Source: BQJD01 sp964350265 (GTDB taxonomy: Bacteria; Pseudomonadota; Gammaproteobacteria; Arenicellales; CAJQKF01). From it: a stretch of DNA of 31,948 nt. Below are positions 7,170 through 14,784 of this stretch, piece by piece (position 1 is the stretch's first letter; each line of letters starts with the position of its first letter). The notes under the pieces were generated by a model. That model did no database searches. It saw nothing but the letters and a program-made list of their open reading frames with translations, and was not told where the DNA came from. The stretch spans positions 1-31,948 of the forward strand of contig CAYGJZ010000048.1 of the NCBI GenBank assembly GCA_964350265.1, given 5' to 3'. Made by a program: the position numbers and the translations under genes.

Positions 7170-7658
7170 CTAGCGGTAGAAAATGTTGTCGCCGACCCGG
7201 GTGGTGCGCTGGCGCGGCAGTACCCAGGGCGGTTCGATGTCGGCCGAGTGGAAGAACAGCGCCTTGCCGGTGCGGTCGCGCGGGCGTCGCTCGAGCAATC
7301 GGTCGGCCACCTGGCGGGCCAGCGCCCAGTCCGGGTCGTCGGCATCGGGCCTGTCGCTGCGGCCGTCGCACCAGTAGGCGAACTGGCAGGGCGGGGTCTC
7401 GCCGCCCTCGCGCACCACCGCGCAGACCCGGTCGGGAAACTCGTCGCTCGCCACCCGGTTCAACACCACCTGGCCCACCGCGGTCATGCCGGCCTCGTCC
7501 TGTGCCCTCGCCTCGAAGTACAGGGTCGTCGCCAGGCACTGGCGGGGGTCGTCGGCCGTGGCCACCGCTGATGCCGCCAGCGCCAGCATCCCGGCAAGGC
7601 ATGGCCGGGGTAGCGCCACGGTGCGTCGGTGCCGCGTCCATGACAGGATCGTCATCAT
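7170..7658 (-). CDS. SleB-type cell-wall hydrolase (Hydrolase_2)
   Basis: This 162-aa exported protein has a basic N-terminus, a hydrophobic signal (LAGMLALAASAVATA) and a single hydrolase_2/SleB catalytic domain. The domain contains CLATTLYFEARAQDEAGMTAVGQVVLNRV (catalytic Glu in YFEAR), FPDRVCAVVREGG, CQFAYWCDGRSD and the C-terminal KALFFHSADIEPPW region. The family members are lytic transglycosylases or amidases of peptidoglycan, best known in spore germination but widespread as stand-alone periplasmic enzymes in Proteobacteria. ATG codons at 7658 and 7655 are both possible. Neither has an evident Shine-Dalgarno. It is followed 10 bases later by the Crp/Fnr gene. Confidence 0.84.
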   Translation of the reverse strand: MMTILSWTRHRRTVALPRPCLAGMLALAASAVATADDPRQCLATTLYFEARAQDEAGMTAVGQVVLNRVASDEFPDRVCAVVREGGETPPCQFAYWCDGRSDRPDADDPDWALARQVADRLLERRPRDRTGKALFFHSADIEPPWVLPRQRTTRVGDNIFYR

Positions 7659-7664
7659 GACAAA

Positions 7665-7670
7665 AGTATA
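7665..7670 (-). promoter_or_regulatory. Possible -10 element abutting the hydrolase start
   Basis: The minus strand reads TATACT only 6 bases before the ATG at 7658, with no Shine-Dalgarno between. If it is used, transcription would begin at or near the start codon, giving a leaderless mRNA. No good -35 is seen. Confidence 0.3.
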
Positions 7671-7783
7671 ACCCCGAACCACTGGAAACCCGCGCCGGTG
7701 GTTAACAAATGTTGGTGCCGGGCGTCCCGTGAACCGGGACACTGGACCGCGTGTTTCAAGCAACCGCCAAGCGGAGGATTTCC

Positions 7784-8074
7784 ATGAGCAGCAAAGAAGC
7801 CTACCAGCAGAAAATGCAGGCCGAGCTGGACCAGCTCAAGGCCCGGATCGACCTGATGCGTGCCAAGGCCGCGGAGGCCGGGGCCGACACGCGCATCGAA
7901 CTGGAGAAGACCCTGTCCGGTCTCGACGACCGTCGCGAGAAGATGGAAGGACGGCTGGACGCGTTGAAGGACGCCGGCGAAGACGCCTGGGACGACGTGA
8001 AGAAAGGGGTCGCCGATGCCTGGGACGAACTCGGCCAGGCCGTGGACGACGCTTCTTCCCGCTTTCGCGGCTGA
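7784..8074 (+). CDS. Coiled-coil stress-response protein, sll1863-like
   Basis: This 96-aa cytoplasmic protein is almost entirely helical. The segment EAYQQKMQAELDQLKARIDLMRAKAAEA and the following DTRIELEKTLSGLDDRREKMEGRLDALK form a long coiled coil. A C-terminal motif AWDDVKKGVADAWDELGQAVDDA ends the chain. The whole pattern matches small proteins annotated as the sll1863-family stress response type, whose biochemical role is unclear. The start at 7784 is set by GGAGGA 5 bases upstream. An in-frame upstream extension lacks homology. It lies 60 bases before a secreted protein carrying the same C-terminal motif, so the two look like a functional pair. Confidence 0.75.
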   Translation: MSSKEAYQQKMQAELDQLKARIDLMRAKAAEAGADTRIELEKTLSGLDDRREKMEGRLDALKDAGEDAWDDVKKGVADAWDELGQAVDDASSRFRG

Positions 8075-8134
8075 TCCCCGAGAACCGACTGAACCTGTAT
8101 TTTTTCGTCAAGACCAAGTAGAAAGGAGGTCATC

Positions 8135-8590
8135 ATGACTACCCGCAAGATCATGCATTCCACCCGTGCCACCGCCCTGGCCGCGATTCTCGCCATGAGT
8201 GCGCCGATGCTGGCGCAGGCCGAGGAGTCGGCCAGCGAAGCCTGGACCGACTCCATCCAGGGCATGGCCGAGTACACCGCCGACCAGCGCGACGAGGCGG
8301 TGGAAACCGGTCGCGAGGCGGCCAGCGCCATCGATGCACGCATCGACCAGATGCAGGCCTGGGTGTCGAAGAACTGGGACAAGCTGAGCGAGGAGGCGCG
8401 CGAGGATCGTCAGCAGATCATCGCCGACCTGCGCCGCCAGCGCAGTGACCTGTCCGAGTGGACCGGCGCCATGAAGCACAGCACGGCAGAGTCCTGGGAG
8501 GAAGTGAAGCAGGGCTTCGTCAATGCCTACGAGGCGATTGGCGACAGCTACAACGCGGTGCTGGAGAAGTTCAGCAGCGAAGGTTCGTAA
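8135..8590 (+). CDS. Exported helical protein related to the preceding coiled-coil protein
   Basis: This 151-aa protein has a cleavable signal peptide (ALAAILAMSAPMLAQA, cleavage about residue 29) and an all-helical, charged mature chain. The ribosome-binding site is near-perfect (AGGAGG before ATG 8135). The C-terminal region AESWEEVKQGFVNAYEAIGDSY aligns residue by residue with AWDDVKKGVADAWDELGQAV of the upstream cytoplasmic protein. An internal segment SEAWTDSIQGMAEYTADQRDEAVETG is an earlier, weaker copy. I infer a periplasmic counterpart of the sll1863-like protein, possibly helix-bundle or membrane-surface binding. No enzyme motif is present. Confidence 0.72.
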   Translation: MTTRKIMHSTRATALAAILAMSAPMLAQAEESASEAWTDSIQGMAEYTADQRDEAVETGREAASAIDARIDQMQAWVSKNWDKLSEEAREDRQQIIADLRRQRSDLSEWTGAMKHSTAESWEEVKQGFVNAYEAIGDSYNAVLEKFSSEGS

Positions 8591-8636
8591 CCATGGACCG
8601 GCGCCATCGCGGGGTTCACCCGTTCCCGGTGATGGC

Positions 8637-9128
8637 GTGAGCGGCCAGGACGACGTGCGAAGTGGTGGCTGCGCCTGCGGCGCGATCCGCTACCGCATGA
8701 CCAGCGCGCCGCTGTTCGTGCACTGTTGTCACTGCAGTCGGTGCCGGCGCGAAACCGGCACCGCCTTCGCCCTCAATGCGCTGATCGAGACCAGCCGGAT
8801 CGAGCGACTCGCCGGCACCCCGGAGGCGGTGACAACCCCCACCGCCTCCGGACTTGGCCAGCACGTTCAACGTTGTCCGCATTGCCGGGTGGCCCTGTGG
8901 AGCCACTATGCCGGGGCCGGCGAGGCGATCGCCTTCGTCCGCGTCGGCACCCTCGACGACCCCGGCCGGTACCCGCCGGACATCCACATCTACACCGACG
9001 CGCGCCTGCCCTGGGTGACGCTGCCCGGGGACGCGGTAACGGTGCCGGCCTACTACAAGGCGTCGGCCTACTGGCCGCCGGACAGCCTCGCCCGCTTCGC
9101 CGCCCTGCGCGCGGACAGCAAGCGCTAG
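8637..9128 (+). CDS. GFA/CENP-V family zinc protein
   Basis: This 163-aa protein has the Mss4-like zinc fold of the glutathione-dependent formaldehyde-activating (GFA) family. GGCACGAIRY is followed by VHCCHCSRCRRETGTAFA and, after about 65 residues, by RCPHCRVALWSHY, supplying the paired Cys-x-Cys and Cys-x-x-Cys zinc ligands. The C-terminus DIHIYTDARLPWVTLP is also typical. Most family members have no proven enzyme activity; some bind glutathione. The GTG at 8637 is the best start because homology begins just after it; GTG at 8655 is an alternative. It follows the exported helical protein by 46 bases, so it may be co-transcribed. Confidence 0.85.
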   Translation: MSGQDDVRSGGCACGAIRYRMTSAPLFVHCCHCSRCRRETGTAFALNALIETSRIERLAGTPEAVTTPTASGLGQHVQRCPHCRVALWSHYAGAGEAIAFVRVGTLDDPGRYPPDIHIYTDARLPWVTLPGDAVTVPAYYKASAYWPPDSLARFAALRADSKR

Positions 9129-9156
9129 CCGTACAAGCCTGTCCACGGCCCGGAAC

Positions 9157-9171
9157 GCCGGTTTTTCCGGC
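9157..9171 (+). terminator. Weak hairpin after the GFA gene
   Basis: GCCGG (9157-9161), loop TTTTT, CCGGC (9167-9171), about 30 bases past the GFA stop. There is no clean downstream T run, so termination is uncertain. The rest of 9129-9270 shows nothing recognisable. Confidence 0.3.
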
Positions 9172-9277
9172 CTTGGTCCTTCGGTTTATTGCCCTCTCCT
9201 GGCCCGTCACGGAACTCCCGCCAGGCCATCCCCGCCTCCACCGCAGCGAAGCCTCTGCCGTTCTCGGCGGAAGTCGC

Positions 9278-9322
9278 TTGCGCAGCGAACAAAGGGTATA
9301 TAAAATGCGAATCATTCCTATT
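9278..9322 (+). promoter_or_regulatory. Fur-box-overlapped promoter of the ferric iron importer
   Basis: A possible -35 TTGCGC (9278-9283) and -10 TAAAAT (9301-9306) are 17 bases apart. Overlapping the -10 is TGCGAATCATTCCTA (9306-9320), a 7-1-7 inverted repeat close to the Fur consensus core (AAT-N-ATT). Fur binding there would block RNA polymerase under iron sufficiency. Confidence 0.65.
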
Positions 9323-9402
9323 ATGAATGGATTCTGGTGCTTTTCCCGGCCAGGTGGCCGTTTTTTACGAACCCTGTTCCCGACCACGTAAGGAGGTCAT
9401 CG

Positions 9403-10413
9403 ATGAAACGTACTCTTGTCGCCGTCGCCGTTGCTGCCGGCAGCCTGTGCAGCGCCGCCGCGCTGGCCCAGGAAGTCAACGTCTATTCCTACCGCCAGCC
9501 GGTGCTGATCGAGCCCATGCTGGCCAAGTTCACGGAGGAAACCGGCATCAAGGTCAATGCCGTGCACGCGGAGAAGGGCCTGATCGAACGGCTGAAGAGC
9601 GAAGGGCGCAACACCCCGGCGGACATCGTGCTGACCGTGGACATCGGCCGCCTGTCCGACGTCCGTGATGCCGGGCTGACCCAGTCGGTGGATTCGGCGG
9701 TGATCAACGAGGTCATCCCGGCCGCCTTCCGCGATCCGAACGGCGAGTGGTTCGGGCTGACCACCCGCGCGCGCATCATCGCCGCTTCCAAGGAGCGTGT
9801 CGCCGAGGGCGAGATCAGCACCTACGAGGAACTCGCCGACCCGAAGTGGAAAGGACGCATCTGCACCCGTCCGGGCAGCCATGACTACATGGTGGCACTG
9901 ATTGCCTCGATGATCGTGGTGCATGGCGAGGAAGAAGCCGAGAAGTGGCTCAGCGGCGTGAAGGACAACCTGGCCCGCAAGCCCCAGGGCAATGACCGTG
10001 CCCAGGTCAAGGCCGTGCAGGAAGGCGAGTGCGACATTGCCGTGATCAATCACTACTACATGGCGAAGATGCTCGAGGATCCGGAACAGCAGCCGTGGGC
10101 CAACGCGGTCAACGTGATCTTCCCCAACCAGGATGGTCGCGGCACCCACCTCAACGTCAGCGGCATGGCGATGACCAAGCACGCCCCGAACGTCGAGGAT
10201 GCCACCCGGCTGATGGAGTTCCTGGTCGGCGAGACCGCGCAGAAGATGTATGCCGAGCTCAATGCCGAGTACCCGCTGCGGGCTGGTGTCGAGTGGTCCG
10301 ACCTGCAGAAGGGCTGGGGTGAGTTCAAGGTCGACGACACCCTGCTGGAAGACGTTGCCCAGCATCGGGACGAGGCCATCCGCATGGTCGACCGGGTCGG
10401 CTACGACCAGTAA
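9403..10413 (+). CDS. fbpA: Ferric-iron ABC transporter, periplasmic binding protein
   Basis: This 336-aa protein has a signal peptide (VAVAVAAGSLCSAAALA, cleavage near residue 22) and the FbpA/FutA/IdiA type II binding fold. The mature start EVNVYSYRQPVLIEPMLAKFTEETGIKVN contains an iron-site Tyr, and INHYYMAKM carries the two adjacent Tyr residues that coordinate Fe(III) in this family. It carries free ferric iron through the periplasm to the FbpB permease. The start at ATG 9403 follows AGGAGG. It is preceded by a promoter with a Fur box, and the permease gene follows 113 bases later after a hairpin. Full family length. Confidence 0.92.
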   Translation: MKRTLVAVAVAAGSLCSAAALAQEVNVYSYRQPVLIEPMLAKFTEETGIKVNAVHAEKGLIERLKSEGRNTPADIVLTVDIGRLSDVRDAGLTQSVDSAVINEVIPAAFRDPNGEWFGLTTRARIIAASKERVAEGEISTYEELADPKWKGRICTRPGSHDYMVALIASMIVVHGEEEAEKWLSGVKDNLARKPQGNDRAQVKAVQEGECDIAVINHYYMAKMLEDPEQQPWANAVNVIFPNQDGRGTHLNVSGMAMTKHAPNVEDATRLMEFLVGETAQKMYAELNAEYPLRAGVEWSDLQKGWGEFKVDDTLLEDVAQHRDEAIRMVDRVGYDQ

Positions 10414-10440
10414 CCCGCCTTTCTCCCGCCTCGTCACACC

Positions 10441-10462
10441 GGGCCGGCCATTTGGCCGGCCC
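10441..10462 (+). terminator. Strong hairpin between fbpA and fbpB
   Basis: GGGCCGGCCA (10441-10450) and TGGCCGGCCC (10453-10462) are perfect 10-base arms, followed by GCGTGTTTT. It probably attenuates transcription so that the binding protein is made in excess over the permease. Confidence 0.65.
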
Positions 10463-10526
10463 GCGTGTTTTCAGCGACCGCGCATGCCTTCATAATGCGG
10501 GGTTTCCCAAGCCCCCTGTCCTTGCC

Positions 10527-12203
10527 TTGAATACGCTGGTTTCCGGTCGCCGCCTGCTCTACCAGTCGTTCGGCCGCGAACGCCACTGGCTGGTGGCCGC
10601 CGTGCTGGCGGCCTCGCTGGTGGTGTTGCCGGTAGCCACCGTGGTCTACCTGGCCCTCAACCCGGTGGAGAACATCTGGCCGCACCTGGTCGACACGGTG
10701 CTCGGCTACTACGTCACCAACACCCTGGTGTTGCTGGTCGGCGTGGGCATCGGCGTGCTGGTCACCGGTGTCGCCACCGCCTGGCTGGTGAGCATGTGCA
10801 ACTTCCCGGGGCGACGCTGGTTCGAGTGGCTGCTGCTGCTGCCGCTGGCCATGCCGGCCTACGTCATCGCCTACATGTACACCGACCTGCTCGAGTTCGC
10901 CGGACCGGTGCAGGGTGCCCTGCGCGAGCTGTTCGGCTGGACCTCGCGACGCGACTACTGGTTCCCGGAGATCCGCAGCCGCGGCGGCGCCATCATGCTG
11001 ATGGGGCTGGTGCTCTACCCCTATGTCTTCCTGCTCGCCCGCACCGCCTTCCTGGAACAGTCCGCGGCCATGCTGGAAGCCAGCCGCATGCTCGGCCGGA
11101 CCGCCTGGCAGACCTTCTTCCACGTCTCGCTGCCGGTGGCCAGGCCGGCCATCGCGGTGGGCGTGGCGCTGGCGTTGATGGAAACCCTGAACGACTTCGG
11201 CACCGTGGACTACTTCGCGGTACGCACCCTCACCGCGGGGATCTACGACACCTGGCTGTCCATGAACAACCTCGGTGGCGCGGCGCAGATCGCCTCGTTG
11301 ATGCTGATGTTCGTGCTCGTGCTGATCGGCGTGGAACGGTTCGGCCGTCGCAACATTGCCTACTACCAGCAGGTGCGGGTGATGCAGCCGCTGCCCCGGT
11401 ATACGCTGTCGGGTCGACGCAAGGTGGCCGCGGTGGTGATCTGCACCCTGCCCGTGCTGGCCGGCTTCCTGGTGCCGATGGCGGTGCTGCTGAAGCTGGC
11501 GGTGACCTATTTCGAACGTTCCTGGACCAGCGACTTTCGCGAGTACGCCATCAACAGCTTCGGCCTGTCTGCCAGTGCAGCGGTCATGGCAGTGGCGGTG
11601 GCGCTGGTGATCACCTATGCCCGGCGCCTGCATCGCCGCGGGCTGACCGCGCTGGCATCGCGCCTGGCGTCGATGGGCTACGCGGTGCCCGGGGCGGTGC
11701 TGGCCATCGGCGTGATCGTGCCCTTCGCCGCCTTCGACAACGCCGTCGATGCCGTCGCCCGGGAGTGGCTCGGCGTGTCCACCGGGCTGCTCCTCAGCGG
11801 CACCGTGTTCGCGGTGGTGTTCGCCTACGTGGTGCGTTTCCTGGCCATTGCCGTGGGCCAGGTGGAATCGAGCCTGGCGCGGGTCTCGCCGTCCATGGAC
11901 ATGGCCGCGCGCACGCTCGGCTTCCGGCCGGTGGAGGTGCTGCTGCAGCACCACCTGCCGATGATCCGGGGCGGCCTGCTCACCGCCGCGCTGATCGTCT
12001 TCGTCGACTGCATGAAGGAACTGCCGGCGACGTTGATCCTGCGGCCGTTCAACTTCGAGACCCTCGCCACCCACGTTCACCAGTATGCCTCCGACGAGAT
12101 GATCGGCGAGGCGGCGCTGGGGTCGCTGACCATCGTGTTGGTCGGGCTGGTGCCGGTGATCCTGCTCAGCCGGACCATTTCCTCGGCGCGTCGACCGGGC
12201 TGA
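10527..12203 (+). CDS. fbpB: Ferric-iron ABC transporter, fused permease
   Basis: This 558-aa inner-membrane protein has about 12 transmembrane segments in two homologous halves, as in FbpB/SfuB. Each half has an EAA-type loop for ATPase docking: around AAMLEASRMLGRTAWQTFFHVSLPVARPAI in the first, and MAARTLGFRPVEVLLQHHLPMIRGG in the second. It moves Fe(III) delivered by FbpA across the inner membrane. The start is taken as TTG 10527, where the conserved N-terminus begins. An in-frame extension to 10452 runs through the terminator hairpin and is unlikely. No ATPase (fbpC) gene follows; dinB starts 19 bases downstream, so the ATPase must be encoded elsewhere. Confidence 0.9.
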   Translation: MNTLVSGRRLLYQSFGRERHWLVAAVLAASLVVLPVATVVYLALNPVENIWPHLVDTVLGYYVTNTLVLLVGVGIGVLVTGVATAWLVSMCNFPGRRWFEWLLLLPLAMPAYVIAYMYTDLLEFAGPVQGALRELFGWTSRRDYWFPEIRSRGGAIMLMGLVLYPYVFLLARTAFLEQSAAMLEASRMLGRTAWQTFFHVSLPVARPAIAVGVALALMETLNDFGTVDYFAVRTLTAGIYDTWLSMNNLGGAAQIASLMLMFVLVLIGVERFGRRNIAYYQQVRVMQPLPRYTLSGRRKVAAVVICTLPVLAGFLVPMAVLLKLAVTYFERSWTSDFREYAINSFGLSASAAVMAVAVALVITYARRLHRRGLTALASRLASMGYAVPGAVLAIGVIVPFAAFDNAVDAVAREWLGVSTGLLLSGTVFAVVFAYVVRFLAIAVGQVESSLARVSPSMDMAARTLGFRPVEVLLQHHLPMIRGGLLTAALIVFVDCMKELPATLILRPFNFETLATHVHQYASDEMIGEAALGSLTIVLVGLVPVILLSRTISSARRPG

Positions 12204-12222
12204 GGCCACGCGACCCGGGGCC

Positions 12223-13380
12223 ATGATCATCCACGTCGACATGGATGCCTTCTATGCCTCGGTGGAGGAACGCGACGATCCGTCGTTGCGGGGTCGACCG
12301 CTGGTGGTGGCCGGCAGCGTGGCGCAGCGCGGCGTGGTGTCGGCGGCCAGTTATGCCGCGCGCGCCTTCGGCATTGCCAGCGCCATGCCCACGGCGCGCG
12401 CCGTGCGACTGTGTCGCGAGCTGGTCATCGTGCCCGTGCGCATGGCCCACTACGCCGCCATCTCCGCGCAGCTTCGCGCCATCTTCCATCGCTACACGCC
12501 GCTGGTGGAACCGTTGTCGCTGGACGAGGCCTTTCTCGACACCAACGCCAGCACGCGCCTGCATGGCCCGCCCAGGGTGGTTGCCCGTCGCATCAAGCAG
12601 GAGATTGCCGACGAGCTGGGCCTGGTGGCCTCGGTGGGCGTGGCGCCGAACAAGTTCCTGGCCAAGCTGGCCAGCGACCACGACAAGCCGGACGGGTTCA
12701 CGGTGGTCGAGCCTGGCGCGGTGCAGGTCTTCCTCGACCCGATGCCGGTCTCGCGGCTGTGGGGCGTGGGCGCCGCCACCCTGGCCCGGCTGGTGGCCAT
12801 GGACATTCATACCGTGGCCGACCTGCGTCGACGGGACCGGGAAGAGTGCGTGCGCCGCCTCGGCCGCGTCGGCGATCACCTGCACCGGCTCGCCCACGGC
12901 GAGGACGAGCGGCCGGTGCGTGCCGAGCGCGAGGCCAAGTCGATGTCGCAGGAAACCACCTTCGCCGAGGACATCGACCAGGCCGAGGTGCTCGAAGCGG
13001 TGCTGATGCAGTTGACCGAGTCGGTGTGCGCACGGGCCCGGGCCGCCGGGCGCCTGGGTCGAACGGTGACGGTGAAGATCCGAGACGCAGGGTTTTCCAC
13101 CATCACGCCGTCGCGCAGCCTGGCCGCCCCCACCGACGTCACCGCGGTGGTCTACCAGGCGGCCCGGTCCCTGCTGCGCGAACGCTGGCGGCCCGCAACG
13201 CCGCTCAGGCTGCTCGGTGTCGGCCTGTCCCGCTTCGACCACGAGGAGGGTGCCCAGGCCGACCTGTTCGCCAACGCTGACCGCACACAGTCGCGGATCG
13301 ACGTGCTTTCCGACCAGGTACGGGCGCGTTTCGGTCCACGCGCCCTGGCCCGTGGCAGCGGCCTGAAGCGGCCACGCTGA
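12223..13380 (+). CDS. dinB: DNA polymerase IV
   Basis: This 385-aa Y-family translesion polymerase has palm catalytic carboxylates D6 (HVDMDAF) and D101-E102 (SLDEAFLD). Tyr 11 sits at the steric-gate position and the SYAARAFGI element is present. The GVAPNKFLAKLASDHDKPDG region and the helix-hairpin-helix thumb (LWGVGAATLARL) follow, then the little-finger domain (SQETTFAEDI). A clamp-binding-like QADLF motif lies near residue 345, followed by about 35 further residues. The enzyme copies past damaged bases at low fidelity. Its start is 19 bases after fbpB, suggesting read-through from the Fur-controlled iron operon, an unusual pairing. No LexA box was seen immediately upstream. Confidence 0.94.
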   Translation: MIIHVDMDAFYASVEERDDPSLRGRPLVVAGSVAQRGVVSAASYAARAFGIASAMPTARAVRLCRELVIVPVRMAHYAAISAQLRAIFHRYTPLVEPLSLDEAFLDTNASTRLHGPPRVVARRIKQEIADELGLVASVGVAPNKFLAKLASDHDKPDGFTVVEPGAVQVFLDPMPVSRLWGVGAATLARLVAMDIHTVADLRRRDREECVRRLGRVGDHLHRLAHGEDERPVRAEREAKSMSQETTFAEDIDQAEVLEAVLMQLTESVCARARAAGRLGRTVTVKIRDAGFSTITPSRSLAAPTDVTAVVYQAARSLLRERWRPATPLRLLGVGLSRFDHEEGAQADLFANADRTQSRIDVLSDQVRARFGPRALARGSGLKRPR

Positions 13381-13405
13381 ACGGGCCCGGCGGGGCGTCG
13401 GCGAT

Positions 13406-14236
13406 TCAGCCGCCGGAGCGGGTGTCGTCGGGGGCGTCGCCACGCCGGGCGGTCACCGGCTGCGACGGGTGGGCGGCATCGATGGCGTGCAGGATGCGCC
13501 GGGCGGATTCCAGGAAGTCGTTCTCCGCGGCTGTCGCCAGCGCCAGCTCCCGGGTGTCGCCGACGTAGAGGAACTCCCAGGGCTCCGGCACCGGGCCCTG
13601 GTTGGGCGCCTGGTCGGGATAGCTGGGCACGAAGCCATGGCGTCGGGCCACGCGGAACTGGTCGGCGGCCAACCAGCGGTAGACGGCGGTGGTGCCGAAG
13701 GCGTTGAGCCCGCCACTGTCGGCCTGCAGGTCCAGGGCAAAGCCGCTGTGGTGACGGGAGTAGCCGGGCAGGGCGCTGTAGGCCAGGATGCGGTGCACGT
13801 CGTCATCGGCCTCGCCGCTGGCGATGCGCTCGGGGGTGACCTCGTACTGGCGAAGCTTGCCGAGGAAGATCTGTCGTTGCCGCGCCAGCGAGCGGTAGCC
13901 GGAGACGATGGCGAGGAAGTAGCCCTCCCGGCGCGCCGCTTCGCGCAGCTGCTGCCAGGCCAGTGCCGCGCAGCGGTGCACCGACCAGGGAAAGACCAGT
14001 TCCTTTTCGTCGGCCAGCAGGGCCTGGGGCCGGTAGCCGCGGGACTCGGCGATGGCGCGCAGGCGATCGTCGGCGGCCGCGTTGCCGGTGATCACGGCCA
14101 CGTGCACGGCGGGTCGCAGGTTCGGCTGCGGGCCGGAGAGGGTGGGATGACAGGTGTTGGCGACGGCCAGGGCCGGGAGCGTCAGCAAGGCCCCCAGCAA
14201 CAGAATACGAGTTGATTTTATTGACGTTATTCGCAT
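13406..14236 (-). CDS. VanY-type D-Ala-D-Ala carboxypeptidase family protein, altered zinc site
   Basis: This 276-aa exported protein has an N-terminal signal (ILLLGALLTLPALAVA, cleavage about residue 27) and a peptidase M15B/VanY domain. SGYRSLARQ (112-120) and SRHHSGFALD (160-169) supply zinc ligands H162 and D169, and VPEPWEFLYVG (216-226) supplies the catalytic Glu 218. In active VanY enzymes the last motif is ExWH, whose His is the third zinc ligand. Here that position is Glu 221. It may bind zinc through Glu, act on a different bond or be inactive. It is probably co-transcribed with the small membrane protein 50 bases upstream. Confidence 0.82.
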   Translation of the reverse strand: MRITSIKSTRILLLGALLTLPALAVANTCHPTLSGPQPNLRPAVHVAVITGNAAADDRLRAIAESRGYRPQALLADEKELVFPWSVHRCAALAWQQLREAARREGYFLAIVSGYRSLARQRQIFLGKLRQYEVTPERIASGEADDDVHRILAYSALPGYSRHHSGFALDLQADSGGLNAFGTTAVYRWLAADQFRVARRHGFVPSYPDQAPNQGPVPEPWEFLYVGDTRELALATAAENDFLESARRILHAIDAAHPSQPVTARRGDAPDDTRSGG

Positions 14237-14286
14237 TGGGGCGCGAACCTACCACGCCCGGCGGCCGGCCACAAGGGACGGCATGG

Positions 14287-14556
14287 CTAGCGCCGGTGGC
14301 CGTGGTCTCCCGGGGTGTCGCCGAGCCGGCGGGCGGCCTCGGCGCGGCGCTCGGTGCGCAGCGCCTGGCGGCGGCGGGCACCGCGCCCGACCCCTCGCCA
14401 CATCAGCACCAGTACCCCCGCGGCGGCCAGCACGAGGCCGGAAAAGCGCAGCGGCATGGCGTCGAACACGATCAGCAGGAATGCGCCGCAGGCGACATAG
14501 CACCAAGGCAGGGCGTGGTAGACCGGGCCGGGCAGGTAGCGTTTGCTTGTTTTCAT
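14287..14556 (-). CDS. Small inner-membrane protein, two transmembrane segments
   Basis: This 89-aa protein begins MKTSKRYLPGPVYHALPWCY. It has two hydrophobic helices (about residues 19-33 CYVACGAFLLIVFDA and 38-53 FSGLVLAAAGVLVLMW) and then a strongly basic tail (RRRQALRTERRAEAARR), predicting both termini in the cytoplasm. I recognise no named family. The ATG at 14556 is chosen because the pattern begins there; an in-frame ATG at 14610 would add 18 residues without clear support. It is upstream of the VanY-like gene on the same strand and divergent from the methyltransferase gene. The 228-base interval to the latter (14557-14784) holds no other gene. Confidence 0.6.
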   Translation of the reverse strand: MKTSKRYLPGPVYHALPWCYVACGAFLLIVFDAMPLRFSGLVLAAAGVLVLMWRGVGRGARRRQALRTERRAEAARRLGDTPGDHGHRR

Positions 14557-14784
14557 GTCGATGGCGCGCCCGGTTGCCCCGGCGCGGACTTCCTTCGCAT
14601 TGGCGTCCATTGTCGAGGGCGCTGGCGGGCAGGTCAAGGCAGCGTCCCCGTTCGCTTGGTGGATGCGAGCATTGCGATTTATCCAGCGACGCAACGGAGT
14701 CGGCGGCGGGCGGGCTATACTCCGGCGGTATTCAGGCGCCGGGCATGGCATCCGGCAGCCACGGCAGACGTGAAACCCGGAATC

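Noticed and set aside
10434..12242. 602-codon minus-strand open frame
   Set aside because: His/Gln/Arg-rich shadow opposite the fbpB permease, without any recognisable motif.
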